Shown: in pieces, positions 34,598 through 47,740 of the stretch | How positions within the stretch are numbered: the first letter of the stretch is position 1 | Layout of the letters: the number at the start of each line of letters is the position of its first letter | NCBI GenBank assembly: GCA_015680685.1 | Contig: MNCI01005255.1 | Location: forward strand, 875,204 to 939,203 | Source of the DNA: Gnetum montanum | Taxonomy: Eukaryota; Streptophyta; Gnetopsida; Gnetales; Gnetaceae | DNA length: 64,000 bases | Reading direction: 5' to 3' | The notes under the pieces: model-generated | The model's input: the letters and a program-made list of their open reading frames with translations, nothing else | The model's database searches: none | What the model was told of the DNA's origin: nothing | Translations under genes and position numbers: made by a program

Positions 34598-36292
34598 AAT
34601 GGTATTATGAACTCCTTAGGAACCCCTCCTTGGCTACACCCAATGAGCCACTAGTTCTTAAGAACTTTCGGCTTGAATGCTTCAGTGACTACCATCAACT
34701 TTGTGGTCACAACACAAATTACTGTCTATCATTAAAAGATGACATCCAACAGATGATTGATCAGGGAAAGTTGGTTCTAGATGAGAGCAACCTTGTATGC
34801 CCCGAAAATCAATCCATGCATGTCTACAAGGACCCCCTCAACACCAACAACATAGGGTACGTCATCAATAAAATTGGTGTCGACAAAACCCAGAACCACC
34901 ATAGTAGCCATTTGTCATTCGTGTGCCTCAACGTAGCGTAACGACACCAACAATGGCAAAAAAGATACCACAACAACCATTTGTCCTCAAGGTTCCCCCT
35001 CAGACATTTGCCCTTGCACCCTTTGTGTTCAAAACTATGCCACCACCCATGCTAACACCACAAGCACCATTTGTCATTAGGAGGCCGAAACCCTCAACTA
35101 CCCCTGCCACACAGAGCCAATCTAAAATTGCCCCACAACCTCCCTGTTCAAGAAAAAGGGAAGAGTGTCTATTGGACAAGACGGCCAAGGAACGTATCGC
35201 ATCAGGTTCCACGAAGCCTACCCCCTTGTCCTCCATGCCTATGCCCCCTCATCATCAACAGTTGATGCCACTACGTGCACACAACCATCACCATCCTACC
35301 CAAGAAGGTCCAGCCCGAAACTTGAAACTGCTTCTCCCCAAGTGATTTGTCTCCTAGGAAAAATGGAGGAAGAGAAGGGCAGCAAACAACAAGAAAGTGG
35401 ACAGGACCTTTTAAACACCCTTACTTAAGTCAAATAGGCTCTGAAACAAAATAATACAACCTTAAGCTTGTATGACCTGGTAATGACCTCCACTACACAC
35501 CATGAGGCATTGGTTCACATGTTAACATTGATACTGATTGATGAAAACAAGCTGGCAGAGGAGAAAGCAATCCATGCGGTTATGCTTCCTTCTACGCCCG
35601 AAGAACCATGGCCAACTCAATTGATGTTCCATGAAGAGTCCATTAATGATAACCCTGAGAAGGGCCGAGTGACAACAACACCCCTGTTCATCACAATTTG
35701 GGTCGGTCAGCACAAGATCAAAAGAGTACATGTTGATGATGGGGCTGCTACAAATGTCATCCCATTCCCCATAGTGGACAAACTAGGCCTAGTTGATCAA
35801 ATCAAACCCACAACAACCTCATGTCTGAAGTCGTTCAATGGAGCATGGGTAGTGGTAAAGGGGACTATCCACATCAACTTTGTGGCAAGGGACCAGTTCC
35901 CCACAAGTGTGACATTCATTATGGTAGAAGAGATGCCTAGGTTTAACCTGATCTTGGGGAGATTATGGTTAGCCCAACTTAGGGCTATCTCTTCACCCAT
36001 ACATCAAGAGATCCATCTACCCTATGTGGGCAGGGAGGTGGTAATCTTTGGTGATGAAGTGGCCACCCAAGCAATAAACAATGTTGACATGGAGCCGGGC
36101 TCAGAAGTAATAACCTCTGAAAATGAAGCACCTATCCCCACCGAGGCTACTTGTTTGGCTAATCAACTGGCCCAAAATGCTAGCTCAGAAAATAAAACTA
36201 CATGGGTCAAGTTGCTTTTTCAAGTGGTAGATAACGATATAGAAGAATACTGCAACAAAGCCCCTCAGCCTTATGCATCACTGATTCTGTGA
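34598..36292 (+). pseudogene. gag-pro: gag C-terminal part and protease of R3 (after R4)
   Basis: Continues the gag cut at 17494. The zinc knuckle region FSDYHQLCGHNTNYC (near 34684-34728) has lost its first Cys. The linker has the FVLKVP, FVIRRP repeats in two frames (34923-35345), then a shift. The protease frame is open from 35468 to 36292 (274 codons): IHAVMLPSTPEEP, VDDGAATNVIPFP, FNLILGRLWLAQL, then an acidic tail ending APQPYASLIL and TGA. This is the only copy in the window with Asp rather than Asn at the first position of the protease motif, and its protease frame is intact. Confidence 0.85.
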
Positions 36293-36887
36293 TGTGTTAG
36301 GAAGAAACTGCTACAATGATTGTTACTTGCATTAGCGTAACTACTGCACTGCTTCCAACATGATTACCACTTACATTAACCATATGTTCATTCTTCACAC
36401 TATTTGCTTCATATTCGTTCATTTACACTAATGTTTTTCTTATTTTTAAAATTGTTCACATTACGCCCACTGTTTACATCAGGAAATGGCCTGCTAAGGC
36501 CTAAAACTAGTGAAATTTTTCTTAGCATCATCCAATAGCCCGAAAAGGCCTAAAACTAGCAATGGTCCAAAATGGCCTAAAACTACCAATAGCCCAAAAT
36601 GGCCTAAAACTAGCAATGACCCAAAATGTCCTAAAAATAATGATGGTCCAGAATGACCTTAAACTATTATTACAGCCCGAAATGGCCTAAAACTAAAATA
36701 CGATGCTCCCAAGGAGCTTAATTAATTAAAAAAACGACAAAGAATAGACTAAAAACAAATACAACACACTAACCAAAATGAAATAAATATTTTTATATTC
36801 CATACTTCATTAAAAATTATTAATCAATAAGGTTTACAAATTTTTTTTTGGAATCCAAAGACAAGAATAAAACTCTCTGCCGCTACA
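36293..36887. repeat. R3 spacer after protease with border repeats
   Basis: Border repeats at 36478-36705: CCTAAAACTAGCAATGGTCC, AAAATGGCCTAAAACTACCA and AATGACCTTAAACTATTATT. The rest is AT-rich with a poly-T stretch at about 36839-36849 and no coding sequence. Confidence 0.75.
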
Positions 36888-39800
36888 CTATGAGCCTTTG
36901 CCTGCACCACCATCCCCTACCTCAGTGGGTCCTCTATTTTCGTTTGGATCCTACATAACAAAGAAAATAAAATAACCAGTTAGAGCTACAATAAATAATT
37001 TTATAAAATAAATTATCAGACCATTAAAAAAGTGACTAACCTGAGCAGGCCCTGCATCCATTTCGGGGGGTATCCTATCGATGCCAACCACGAGGCATTG
37101 CAAGACCTCCTCCTTGATAATGTTGGCCCAATTCCTATCTCCTAGATCATCATTTGCTACAAATTTCTCCTTTTCTATGGCTATCCATCTCGATGGTCAT
37201 GGAGAAAAGGTGGTAGTGGTGATCTCACCCATGGGAAAAGCCATCTCCCTTTTGGGAGATTCACTGACTATCACCTATTGCATGAACCTGTCATAAGCCC
37301 CAGAAGCATCAATAAAGTTAAGGAATACCTCATAGGTATGTAACTTGATGGAAACATCATGATACTATTTATAGTAGGTGGCACATTCCAGTTTATACAT
37401 GTGTTTGTGATTCTTCTATGTCTGGCCCCACTCGTAAACCTTCATGCTATAATCCTTTCAATTGCATGCATTGTTCGATTATTTCATGCATGGCATCATT
37501 GTTGCATCACATTACCATCCAATATCTTGCATAGTCGATGACAACCATGCACCAACTACCATTGTTAGTGTCCTAGGCCAACAAAAATTCATTCCTAAAT
37601 TGGAGATCCCCCACCTTAGTAGTTAAATTAGCCTTCTCCTTCTCAAGCCTTTGCACCCGTTTCCAGAAGTCTTCATTTACATGCCTGCATTCCGACAGGG
37701 AGCATGCTGAGTACAATGCACATTTGCTTGCTTTGTTGTATATGTGATGAGGTACTTCGGTTACCTCCTGTGGGAATATGGGCATAGCATCGACCTCAAC
37801 TACTTTCTTAGGGTCCCACTTGAGGTGAGAGGCTGCCAACCGCACACAAAAGAGCATTAGTCACAGTGACATAGCAAAACTATAACAATATAGGAAGCCT
37901 AGCGTAGCAACTTTAACTTACCTACTTCCAGGTTGATCTGCTTTAGACGGTCGATCATGTTGTTGACCACACCCTCCATAAAAGTGAATTTGTCAGGGAT
38001 CTCGGTCCATGGTCGCAGGTAGATCGAAGAAGGGCTAGAAGTATCAATGGTGGTGTCTGCTACATGGTAAAATGTGTTAGCCATGGTGAAGAGAACCACA
38101 ATAAAGATGATGAACAATGTAAATGATAGTGTAAAGCTTCTACCCAACAAACCCTCACGGGTGATAGTGGAGGGTCTGCCCATTGATACACTATTAAATA
38201 AGCGATCAAACTCACCAGCGTCAAAATGGAGCCCCTCTCCTTCTAGCTGACTTAACAACGTAGCAGCATCCTTAATATTCATATGCCCCTCTAGTACTAA
38301 ACTACACTTGACCAAAGGGTCATTAGTAAGTGCCTCTTCCTGATTGGTAAGGGACACTTCCTCATTGGTTAGGGCCCTTTCTTCATTGGTAGGGACCTCT
38401 TCCTCATCAGTTGGGGCCTTGTCTTCGTTGGTAGAAGCCTCCTCTTCATCAGCAAGGGCCTCTTCCTCACTAGCCAAGGGCCTTTCTCCTGTGGTAGGGG
38501 CCTATTATTCATCGGCTATGGCCCTTTCCTCTCCAGCTATAAACCTCTTCATCTTTACTAGTCGCCCCTGTTCTAGGGGCCATCACCTCTTCATCCCCTT
38601 CTTCTTCTTCTTCTTCTGTTAATAAAGCATAATCATAGTAGGCAAGATATACCAACTTGAAACAGATGCTATACTATGCAATACTACCTAGCATAGCATA
38701 GCGTAGCGAGCATTAGCTAAGTAATAAAATACACTTACCAATTGGAGGCTCCACTCTATGAAGTTTGAGTCGCAGCTTCTTCTCCCTCTCTTCGTTTATA
38801 TGGGGAGTCTCTTCAGTAGGGTGGGACCTCCTACGTTGCAAGCTAGTCACCATTGTTTTTGCAATGAGGCATTCTCCCCTTATCATGTTGCCCATGTTAA
38901 TGGGAGGTGCCTCTTCCATGCTATCCTGGGCACAAAAGGTGCGTGCCACCTGATCGTTGGTCGTCATCAAAAATGATTTTCCAATAGCTTTTTGGGGATC
39001 TTGTGATCATGTCGTACGGAAGACTTGGCAAATCCATGGTTTGGAAATCTAACTGCAGTCTTGTAGCACCGAGACACCATTCTCATGGACTACCAAGAAT
39101 TTCATAAAATGCCATAGGTAGGCTATAAAGAAGGCATGGTGCACGTTGAAACAGGACTCAAGCTTCCCATGGAGTTTGACCATTTCAGCCTACAAGCCTT
39201 CGCAAAGGTATTTGGCCCAATTGTACTGAGTCCCCTCTTCCATGACATTCCTCATTATCCAAGCCTATTCAATTCCAAGGATGTTTCCTTGGGAGATTAG
39301 CTTAGGAAAGGCAAGGACGTGGAAGATAGGGTAAATCATTTTGGCCACCCCTAGCTTGACCTTCTCGATGTAGATCCCCTTTCAGTCCTTTTCCGCCCCT
39401 AGCCACTCCTCAATGTCCCCCTGATGATTTTCATCTTTCTTAGATTTTTCTCCCATGGGGAGACCATTAGAAGGGACAATGAAAAGATTCGCAAATAGTT
39501 GGTCATTGATTTCAAACACCACTCATACAACATGAAGGTGTGTACGAAAGTGATAATCCTTCTTGGAGAAGGAGTCAGCTAGGAAAGGCATTTTGGTAGT
39601 CGGGACACTTGGGTTGATGGCCAAAAATAAGTCCATGAGCCTAGCCTCTTAAAGGTTCTGGATAAGCATGGCTAGGGCCCCATTGTAGAGCCAACGCTGG
39701 GTCTCCTCCACCTCCCCATAGTTGAAAAAGAGGTTAGTTTCGTTACGCCCAGAGGTGATCATAATGACCTCTTGGGATTTCCTTGCCACTATAACAGTTT

Positions 39801-41668
39801 GCTAAATAAAAAGAAGAAGAGAAAAAGTTAGCAAAAAAAAGATCATCACTCAAACGTGTAACAACGAATTCATAGTTTAGCGTACTAGGTTTAAATGGTA
39901 TGGGAAATGGTGGGAGATCCACTAGCCCGTCCTCAATGGTGAGTGGCCTGAGGGATGCTCACTCCCTATCCAACCAACCAGCTTCCTTACACTTTTCATA
40001 AAATTGAAAATACTGGGTTAGGTAGGTTTTAAACTCACCCACAAATTGGCCTATTACACCAGTGCACACATTCCCAGTAGAGGAAAACTCCTACAAGGCC
40101 ATCTGTGCCAACACCAAGGCATCTGCATCACTGTGAAGATCATTCCTATTAACATAAAACTTGGAAATACAAAAAAAGTATATATAATGTTAACACCTTT
40201 GTCTAGCGTAACATGGATTACACAACATGATGAGATCCCTTCACAGAACTCACTCGCTAGCATAGTAAACAGTCCTAGGTGGGTTTTGAAAATAGGTGCA
40301 ACAAATAACGTGTTGTATAAGAGATAGCATTTATACTTGAGCATGTCCTAGATCCAACTTAAGCATCTCAAGCCTTTTGGATGTTGGTTGGAGCCTTTTG
40401 CCTGCTCACCCCCGATTGACCCATCAGTCAATAATTTTAGAATGCCTCGATTTGCCCTGGGCAACAATGTTTCTGTGATTGTAGTTGCTATCTTCGCTGA
40501 TAAGTGTGACCAAAAGATCACACTAAAATAGCAAAGGAGGAACTGTAATAGGTCTTGTGCACCCTCCCAGAACTAGACTACCTATTGCCCCACATGTGCA
40601 TGGGGAGGAGGAATGTTGGCCATTGGTTCACTGAGGCATCACAAGACTCCTACAATCTCAAGGATAATCAAAATCGGCTTCAACATGACCCTGCACAACA
40701 AAACATCAAACATTAGCATTGTGTTTGAGTGAAATTTACACAAAGAATAGCATAATCATCTATTCACATATATCTTAGCATAAAATTTCTTTGCATGTAG
40801 CATAGCATGTTCTCCCGATCACATATTTTTCTTTAATAGAAAATAAAGTCGAACATTATAGGTGATATTACAAAGTAACACTTATAGCGTAGCATAGCCA
40901 TTAGGCATCGTACTACATAACAACACTGGCTATGCCTTATGGTAATTGTTACATGATACACACCACAACATAATAGGTACGCAATGTAACAATTACGTGT
41001 ACGCTTAAAGGGTGACAACTATGATACGTACAACGTAGCAAGATAGCGAACGAAAAAGCATAGGCAAATGCATAACAATATGAAAAACATACCCCTGTAA
41101 TAGGCATAGTAATGTAGTAAATGTACCAGTAAAAGAAAAATTTTATCGCCTTAAGCAGCACAAATGAGAAAAAATTTAGTGTCCCCACCATGTCAACCCT
41201 ATCTTGCCATACAAAATAACTCACGCTACGCTACGATTAAGCACACATCACCTTAACAAATTTTTTGAACAACTAAACCCTTCTTAAAGATGGTACACTG
41301 TGCCAAGCATGTGCTACGCCACTTAGAATTGCCAAAACCCTTACGACAAGCTATTCGTCATTCTCAACAATGGCAGTTAATGTGATGTTGCATGCAACTG
41401 TGGCATAGCATCCGTACTGCTACTGTAGTCAACTAGCGGGAATAACGGCATGCTGGCCAATATGGCAACCAAAATAGTGGAAGTGGATGCAAAGTTCATC
41501 ACAATAATGATAATAGCATCTGGAAAACAAGGGTAGCATAGCAACTTATCTAGCAAATGAAGCCTCCTCTCACACTTCAACGCAGTCCTTGAACAGGCAT
41601 CCTAGAGTGTCCTTCACCTCGTCTACTTTGGCAAGAACTTGATGCTTGCATTCGCCTTTAGGTGCCAT
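36888..41668 (-). pseudogene. aORF gene of R3, all eight exons recognisable
   Basis: Exon 1 is 41668-41550, exactly 119 nt as in R4, starting MAPKGECKHQVLAKVDEV; its donor GT has become AT. Exon 2 is 40690-40254 (MLKPILIILEIVGVL), with donor GTGAG. Exon 3 begins near 40145, after TTAATAG. Exon 4 spans about 39800-38740, ending LKLHRVEPP before GTAAGTG. Exon 5 (near 38620-38150) has expanded acidic repeats of the EEALTNEEV type and LEGHMNIKDAATLLSQLEGEG. Exon 6 is about 38060-37920 (DKFTFMEGVVNNM). Exon 7 is 37832-37041, starting LKWDPKKV and ending GPAQ before GTTAG. Exon 8 is 36950-36888, ending GAGKGS. Introns carry many GCATAGCATAGCGTAGC-like words shared with the LTRs. Numerous stops and shifts; function unknown. 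Confidence 0.75.
38344..38625 (-). repeat. tandem acidic-repeat coding tract in aORF exon 5 (R3)
   Basis: A unit of about 21-24 bases, reading EE(A/V)xTNE on the minus strand, is repeated roughly eight times, next to a (GAA)n run at about 38602-38619. R2 has a shorter version (12655-12770) and R4 almost none, so the tract expands and shrinks between copies. The region encoded would be strongly negative and disordered. Confidence 0.75.
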
Positions 41669-42500
41669 TGTGTTGCTTGCAAATTCCCTGTCAACTACTA
41701 CGCTACACTAGTTTACTGTGTAATCATGCTACGCTCTAAGTATGCGCTCTGGAATCTAACAATGAAAATGACAAGTTTACCAGGGGGTAAACCCCTATTT
41801 ATAGCCAATGGTATAAAATACTTGTCATTTTCATGACCCGATTAATGTGGGACATCCCTTGTAGTGTAGCACTATTGTGTCATAGTAACACCTTAGCGTA
41901 GCAATTATCTACAGCATGATAGGTAAGCCCACCAAAAATTTTATTTCATCTTAAACTAGCCATCTATCTTTACAAAGTCTACCCGTTGACGGTCTGCTAA
42001 GACCTTAAACTGGAAATCTTGGTTTACATAGGACATTAACCTACAATGTAGCCTAATGATGATCTACAAAGACCTTAAACAATCAAATCTTAGTTTTTAA
42101 AATCTACCTATTAATGATCCGCAAAGACCTTAAACTAGTAGCTTTGGCTTTCAACTCTTCCTAGTAGCGGTCCACAAAGAGCTTAAACTAGCAATTCTAA
42201 CATATTATTTAACCCGGTCAACAATCTTCCATGTCCTATATGGCATCTCACTACTCATTCTATAGCATAAACCAAATTATATAATATGTGACAATCCGCT
42301 ATGACCTTAAACTGGCAATGTTAGCATTCGTTTTAGGTCTCGATACGACTTAAACTAGTAGCTTTGACTTGAAAATTTTACATGGTGATTGGTGATTATT
42401 TTATGTTGTATTGTTAATTTACAAACATTCATTACATGTTGTTGCTACAAACAAGTATCACTTGACTTGGATTTTTCTTATTATGACAGGTTTGATAAAA
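41669..42500. promoter_or_regulatory. R3 divergent spacer: aORF promoter and pre-RT repeats
   Basis: Minus strand: CATTGGCTATAAATAGGGGT (41810-41791) combines a CCAAT-like and a TATA box about 130 bases upstream of the aORF ATG at 41668, a normal plant spacing. Right part (41985-42370): border repeats such as AGACCTTAAACTAGTAGCTT. Just before RT, TTTTTCTTATTATGACAG ends at 42489, an acceptor-like site 11 bases before the ATG at 42501, matching the site at 28145 in R4. Confidence 0.6.
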
Positions 42501-45500
42501 ATGGCTATGCACGATGATCTACATTCACTTTTAACCTTGATAGGTCCTCATGGAAAGCTTACAAGACACCTAAACTTAGAATCAATAGATTGGGAATCAT
42601 CTACTGACAACATTGTAGCATCCCTGGAAACATCCCTAGATTTTCCCAAACATTTGGTCCAAGCCTTAGACTTAGAATTCGGGGATGTGAACAAGGACCC
42701 TCTCATCGAAGCACCTATAACTACATCGAGGGGGGGAAATAAAGACATTAAAACTGAGCTTCCTCCTAGATCCATAAATACAAAATGATGTATCTAAGGT
42801 TCTTCAAAACAACATTAAAGGTTTCGTGTGGTCCTATAATGACATGCCAGGCTTAGACCCACAACTCATACAACATAACATTATCTTAGAGCCGCGTATC
42901 AAAGAAGTTAAACAAAAGGCTCGAAAAACTAAACTGGAAATCGCACTAGCCATACATGATGAAATTACCAAGTTGTATCAAGCAAGCTTCATCCACATGG
43001 TTGGTTACTTGAAGTGGGTATTGAACATCATTGTAGTCTCTAAGAAAGCAAGAGGTATACAAATTTGTATAGACTTTCAAGATTTGAACAAAGCAATGAT
43101 TAAAGATGACTTTCCATTACCAAGTATTGATCAACTTATTGACACTACGGCTAGTCATGCTTTACTATCCTTTATGGATGGGTTCTCAAGTTACAATCAA
43201 ATTTGCATCAATATAGAGCATCAGTTAACAACTACTTTCATGACCCCTTGGGGAACCTTTTGTTACACTATGATGCCCTTTGGTCTCAAAAATGCCAGAG
43301 CAACCTATCAATGAGCCATGATGTACATATTTAGCGACTACCTCTTAGAGAGACTAAACGATTATGTGGATGACATAGCAGTCAAGTCTAAGAGAGCTAT
43401 TGATCATCTCGCCAATCTAGATGTAGTCCTCAAGCATTGTCATAGGCATGACTTGTGTCACAATCTAAAGAAATGTTTTTTCAGAGCTAAAATTGGACGT
43501 ATGCTAGGGTTTGTAGTATCGGAAGCTAGAATACGAGTGGACCCTGACAATGTTAAGGCCATCGTTAACCTTGCACCCCCTACCAAACTTAAAGAATTGT
43601 GTGGGTTGCAAGGTAGAATACAGTTTATCAGAAGGTTTGTAGCAAAGTTAACCAACAAGTTACACCCTATGCAACACTTGCTAAAGAAGGGGGTTAACTT
43701 TAAGTGGACGAAACAATGTCAACAAGCCTTCGATGACTTAAAGAAAGAGCTTTTGCACCTCCCAACTATTTACCCACCACAAAGGGATAAGCCTTTTCTA
43801 CATATACCTTGCCACTTTGGACACATCTATTAGAGCATTGTTCTGTCAGAAGAGAGATGATGACTCTAAAATCCTAGTTCATTACTTAAGCCATACACTG
43901 ATAGCTTATGAGATGAAATACAATGAAGTAGAAAGAAATTGTCTCACCCTAGTATTTGCATTAAAAAAGTGCATACATTACCTATTCTACAGCAAGGTTA
44001 ACATTATATGCAAGAGCAATGTACTTTGGGCTATCACAAACAATTTATACAAAAGTAGCAGGATAGCCCGATGGAAAGCTATAATAGCAGAATTCAATTT
44101 ACACAATGTAGCCCAATCATCAATGAAAGGATAAGCAATAGCTATGCAGCTCACAACCTCACCCATCAATGATCGAGCAACCATAGAGATAGAATTCCCC
44201 GATGAACATGTTAATAGCATCAACCATGTACCATTACACTTCAAAGCTACTTTGCATTTCGATGGCACCTCAACCACATGAGGTGGTAGTGCTGCTACCA
44301 TCATTACATTCCCCTCGGGGCACATTTGACCTTTTGCTTACCGTTTTATGTCCCTTTGTACAAACAAAATAGCTGAGTACGAAGGACTCCTTAGGGGCCT
44401 TTTAGCAGCCCAAGAATTAAAGATCCAACATTTGGCAATCCAAGGTAATTCCCAACTCGTCGTCAACTAGGTTACCAAAATCTATGCCTGTAAAGCTTCA
44501 TATTTACTACCTTGCTGTGACTTGGCCAAGGATTTGCTAAAAAAATTTACAACAATAGACATCCAACATGTGTCATGCAATGAGAACACTATAGTAGATT
44601 CCTTAGCCATGCTAGCATTAAACACGCTGCCACACCTACTCGCAACTTTAGCTGCTTCGATAATGAAGTGCACAAACCCTATCACTCAAGTAGTACATGT
44701 TGCCTATGTAAGTGCTACCAATGCCCAAGAGTGGTACACTAATGTTAAAGCCTACCTTCAACACAGAAAACCCCCAGATGGCTTCACATCCACTCAAAAA
44801 GATGCGATTCGAAATCAAGCCCAACAATATGTCCTTATAAGAGATAATACCTTATGCAAATGCTCCTTTGATGGGATATTGCTAACTTGCATTTTTGGGG
44901 AAGAAGCATAGAAAATAGTTAACAAAGTCCATGAAGGACTATGTGGAGGACACATAGCTCCCAGGGTTATGGTAGCAAAAATCAGATGCCTAGGATATTA
45001 CTGGTCTTGCATGGAACAAGATTTCCTTGCTGAAGTTAGGACATGTGATACATGCCAACGTCATGCAAATCTTATACATGTTTCACCTACTGAGTTTCAT
45101 CCTACACAAATTATGTGGCCATTCCAATGATGGGGGCTAAATATCATAGCACCCATCACACCTAAGTCTTCCACAGGACATAGCTTCATCATCACCGCTA
45201 CCAAGTACTTCAAAAAGTGGGTAGAGGTTATTCCCCTTAGGAAAACTACATCTCAAGAGGTTTGCCACTTTATCTTGGACAAGTTTGGTCTTCCCATGAC
45301 TATTGTGACAAACAACAGGCCATAATTTAGTAGCATGAAAACCAAAACCTTTTGTAGCAACCTTGGCATCAAGCAATCCTTTTCGTTTCCATACTACCCG
45401 TAGGCAAACGGTCAGGTGGAGGCAATAAACAAGGCCATCATCAACTTGCTCAAAAAGAAGGCTTAGCAATAGTAAGAGGAAATGACATGAGAAAATCCTC

Positions 45501-45960
45501 TGTGTGCTATGGGCTTACCATATGATATGCAGAATGGCCACAGGTACGACTCCTTATAGCCTAGTATACAAATCTGAAGCAGTGTTATCTCTTGAATTGC
45601 AGGTACCATCACTTCAGATGATCCTTTAAGCATCATGAACGAGGCCTAGAACAACAAGTCAAGGATCATTAACCTCGGCTCCATGGAGGAGGAGCATTCT
45701 CAAACACTTGATCATATCGAACAGTACCAAGATAAGTAGCGAAAAAAGAATTATTCCAATCTACATCAATGGCCAATCAAAAAAGGGAACCTAGTTCTCA
45801 AAGCTATTCATGAGCATGTAAACAAGTTCTCAACAAACTGGGAAGGTCCATTCATAGTCACGAAAGCCTATGAGAATGGATCCTTCATACTGGAAGACAT
45901 GGATGGCAAAGACTTTGCAAATCCCATGAACCACTCGTACCTCAAGCCATACTATGTTTG
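42501..45960 (+). pseudogene. pol: pol of R3, degenerate RT-RNase H-integrase
   Basis: RT begins MAMHDDLHSLL (42501); a frameshift lies near 42790. RT core 42826-43833: IQICIDFQDLN, LLSFMDGFSSYNQ, MMPFGLKNARA, YVDD near 43360. RNase H follows a frameshift near 43810 (ALFCQKRDDD). Archaeal-type RNase H is at about 44250-44600 (FDGTSTT, NKIAEYEGLLRGL). Integrase at about 44900-45960: GHIAPR, CDTCQR, GLNIIAPI, TNNRP with the catalytic Asp changed to Asn, NGQVEAINK. Later stops include several in 45460-45750. It ends near HSYLKPYYV at 45960. It is older and more broken than the R4 pol. Confidence 0.85.
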
Positions 45961-46360
45961 ATGTAAGAGCATGGTAAGCACAAATAGTCCACTATGAGTA
46001 TAAACTGGCACAGATGGTCTTCTATGACTATAAATTGGCATAAATAGTCCACTATGACTATAAACTGGCATAGATAGTCTACTATGACTATAAATTGGCA
46101 TAGACCATCCACTATGATGTAAAACTGGCAAATGATGTCTGCTATGATGAAAAAAAAAACTAGCACAAAGGATCTGCTACGACCTTAAACTGGTCCATCC
46201 ACTATCCGCTATGATGATAAACTAGCATAGCGGTCTGCTAGGACCTTAAACTAGCAGAGTAGTCTACTAGGATCTTAAACTAGCACATCATAGTCTGTTG
46301 GGACCTTAAACCAGTACATCTAATGGTCTACCAAGACCTTAAACTAGGTTCACAACACGA
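45961..46360 (+). repeat. R3 tandem border repeats after integrase
   Basis: Very regular array. The first part has units of about 30 bases reading GTCCACTATGACTATAAACT followed by GGCATA (46000-46100). The second part has units ending GACCTTAAACTAGCA (46160-46350). This is the best-preserved example of the block that follows integrase in R3, R4 and R8. Confidence 0.85.
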
Positions 46361-47740
46361 TGATCTCAGCTCACATCCACAATCCCACAAACAAGCGAGC
46401 ATGCACAGTGCTAACACGAGGTGGGGCATTGTAGTTCTAGAATAGTTCATGATGATAAGAAAACGTCCTCTAGGATGTATGCAATGCCAATACCCCTGGC
46501 ATCTTGCTAGTCCTCCAAAGATGTTGTCTGACATCTTGCTAACCTTCTAGAGCTAGCGCTACCACAATCTGTCACCTTGGCTGTAGCTCCTATTGTTAGT
46601 GCCTACTATTGGAGTCTTAGCACTATTGTGGCACAACCACAAAGTTGCTACCCTCCAACCCCCACCATCATCTGAGCTCAAAAGGCATTTAGTTGCTAGG
46701 TTTCTCAACTTATAGCTAAACTGCATGATGTTTTCCTTGGGTGGGGACTCCAGAGCACTTGTAGCACTGTAACTCCTAGCCTCCTTGGTGCCAACCCCTT
46801 CAGTTTTCCACTACTAGAATCGCTACTAGCCTTCATGGTTTAGATGTCACATGCTTCAGCAACAATGCTCCCTACTTCAACAGTGTTTAGAGAAAATGGG
46901 ATTCTACCTCACCTCATTTCATGGTTACTTTTTTCTGGTCTACTTTTTGTTGTGTTTGCAAGATATAGGCCAAGATGGCATCAATTAGAGATGCATTTCG
47001 CTAGGAGGACAGGACACTACATCATTCCAAGGTGACCGTTCTAACTAGTTTGGCTGCTTGGGAGTGCACATCCTACTCTCCCTCTTAACCTTCTTCACCT
47101 CATTTCTCACACCTGTAGTTTCCGATTTCACATCTCTTTTACAAGCTTGCCTGATGCATATAAAGCCCTTCCACATGCTCAACCGCAAAGTCCATGACGC
47201 GTGTAATGCAACTCACCACATGGGAAGCACCTATAAGTAGGTCAAAGCCCCACATGAATGTAACACAACTCATCTCGGGGAGGAAACACTTGTCCTGCAA
47301 AAATGAGGTTGTTTGCAAGTGAACGTGGTTAAACAGCAGAAGAAAAGCACAAAAGCATAAAAGAGCAAGAAAAAAAGCTCAAAAAAATAGGTGTGCCCAA
47401 AACAAATGGCACATTAGCTATTTCACAATGACCATCTCTAAGCATTCCGACAAGAGGTTAGAAGCCTACAAAAGAAAGATGCCCATGCGTACTGATTCTC
47501 TCATAAGCATTCCAAAAAGGGACTACACTATGTTACATATTTCCCTTTCCTGAACCTGTCCCCTCAAATCCATGCTTTTCTCCTTTTCCTACATGACTAC
47601 CTTGATACTCCCAAGCATAGCAAAATGACATATGATCAACCACTAGAGAGAGATGTTGGCATCTTTTCGTTCATGGTGTTTTGTATTCTTTGTCGATGTC
47701 TCTCAAGCAAATCCTCCTGACGTTGACAAAGAGGGGCTAG
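46361..47740 (+). other. R3 3' untranslated region with inverted repeat and polypurine tract
   Basis: No real coding sequence seen. Its end repeats the R4 arrangement: left arm ATGGTGTTTTGTATTCTTTG then TCGATGT (47673-47699), loop, right arm ACGTTGACAAAGAGGGGCTA then GTGAAACAAC (47720-47749), which includes the polypurine tract and the LTR start at 47741. Confidence 0.75.
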
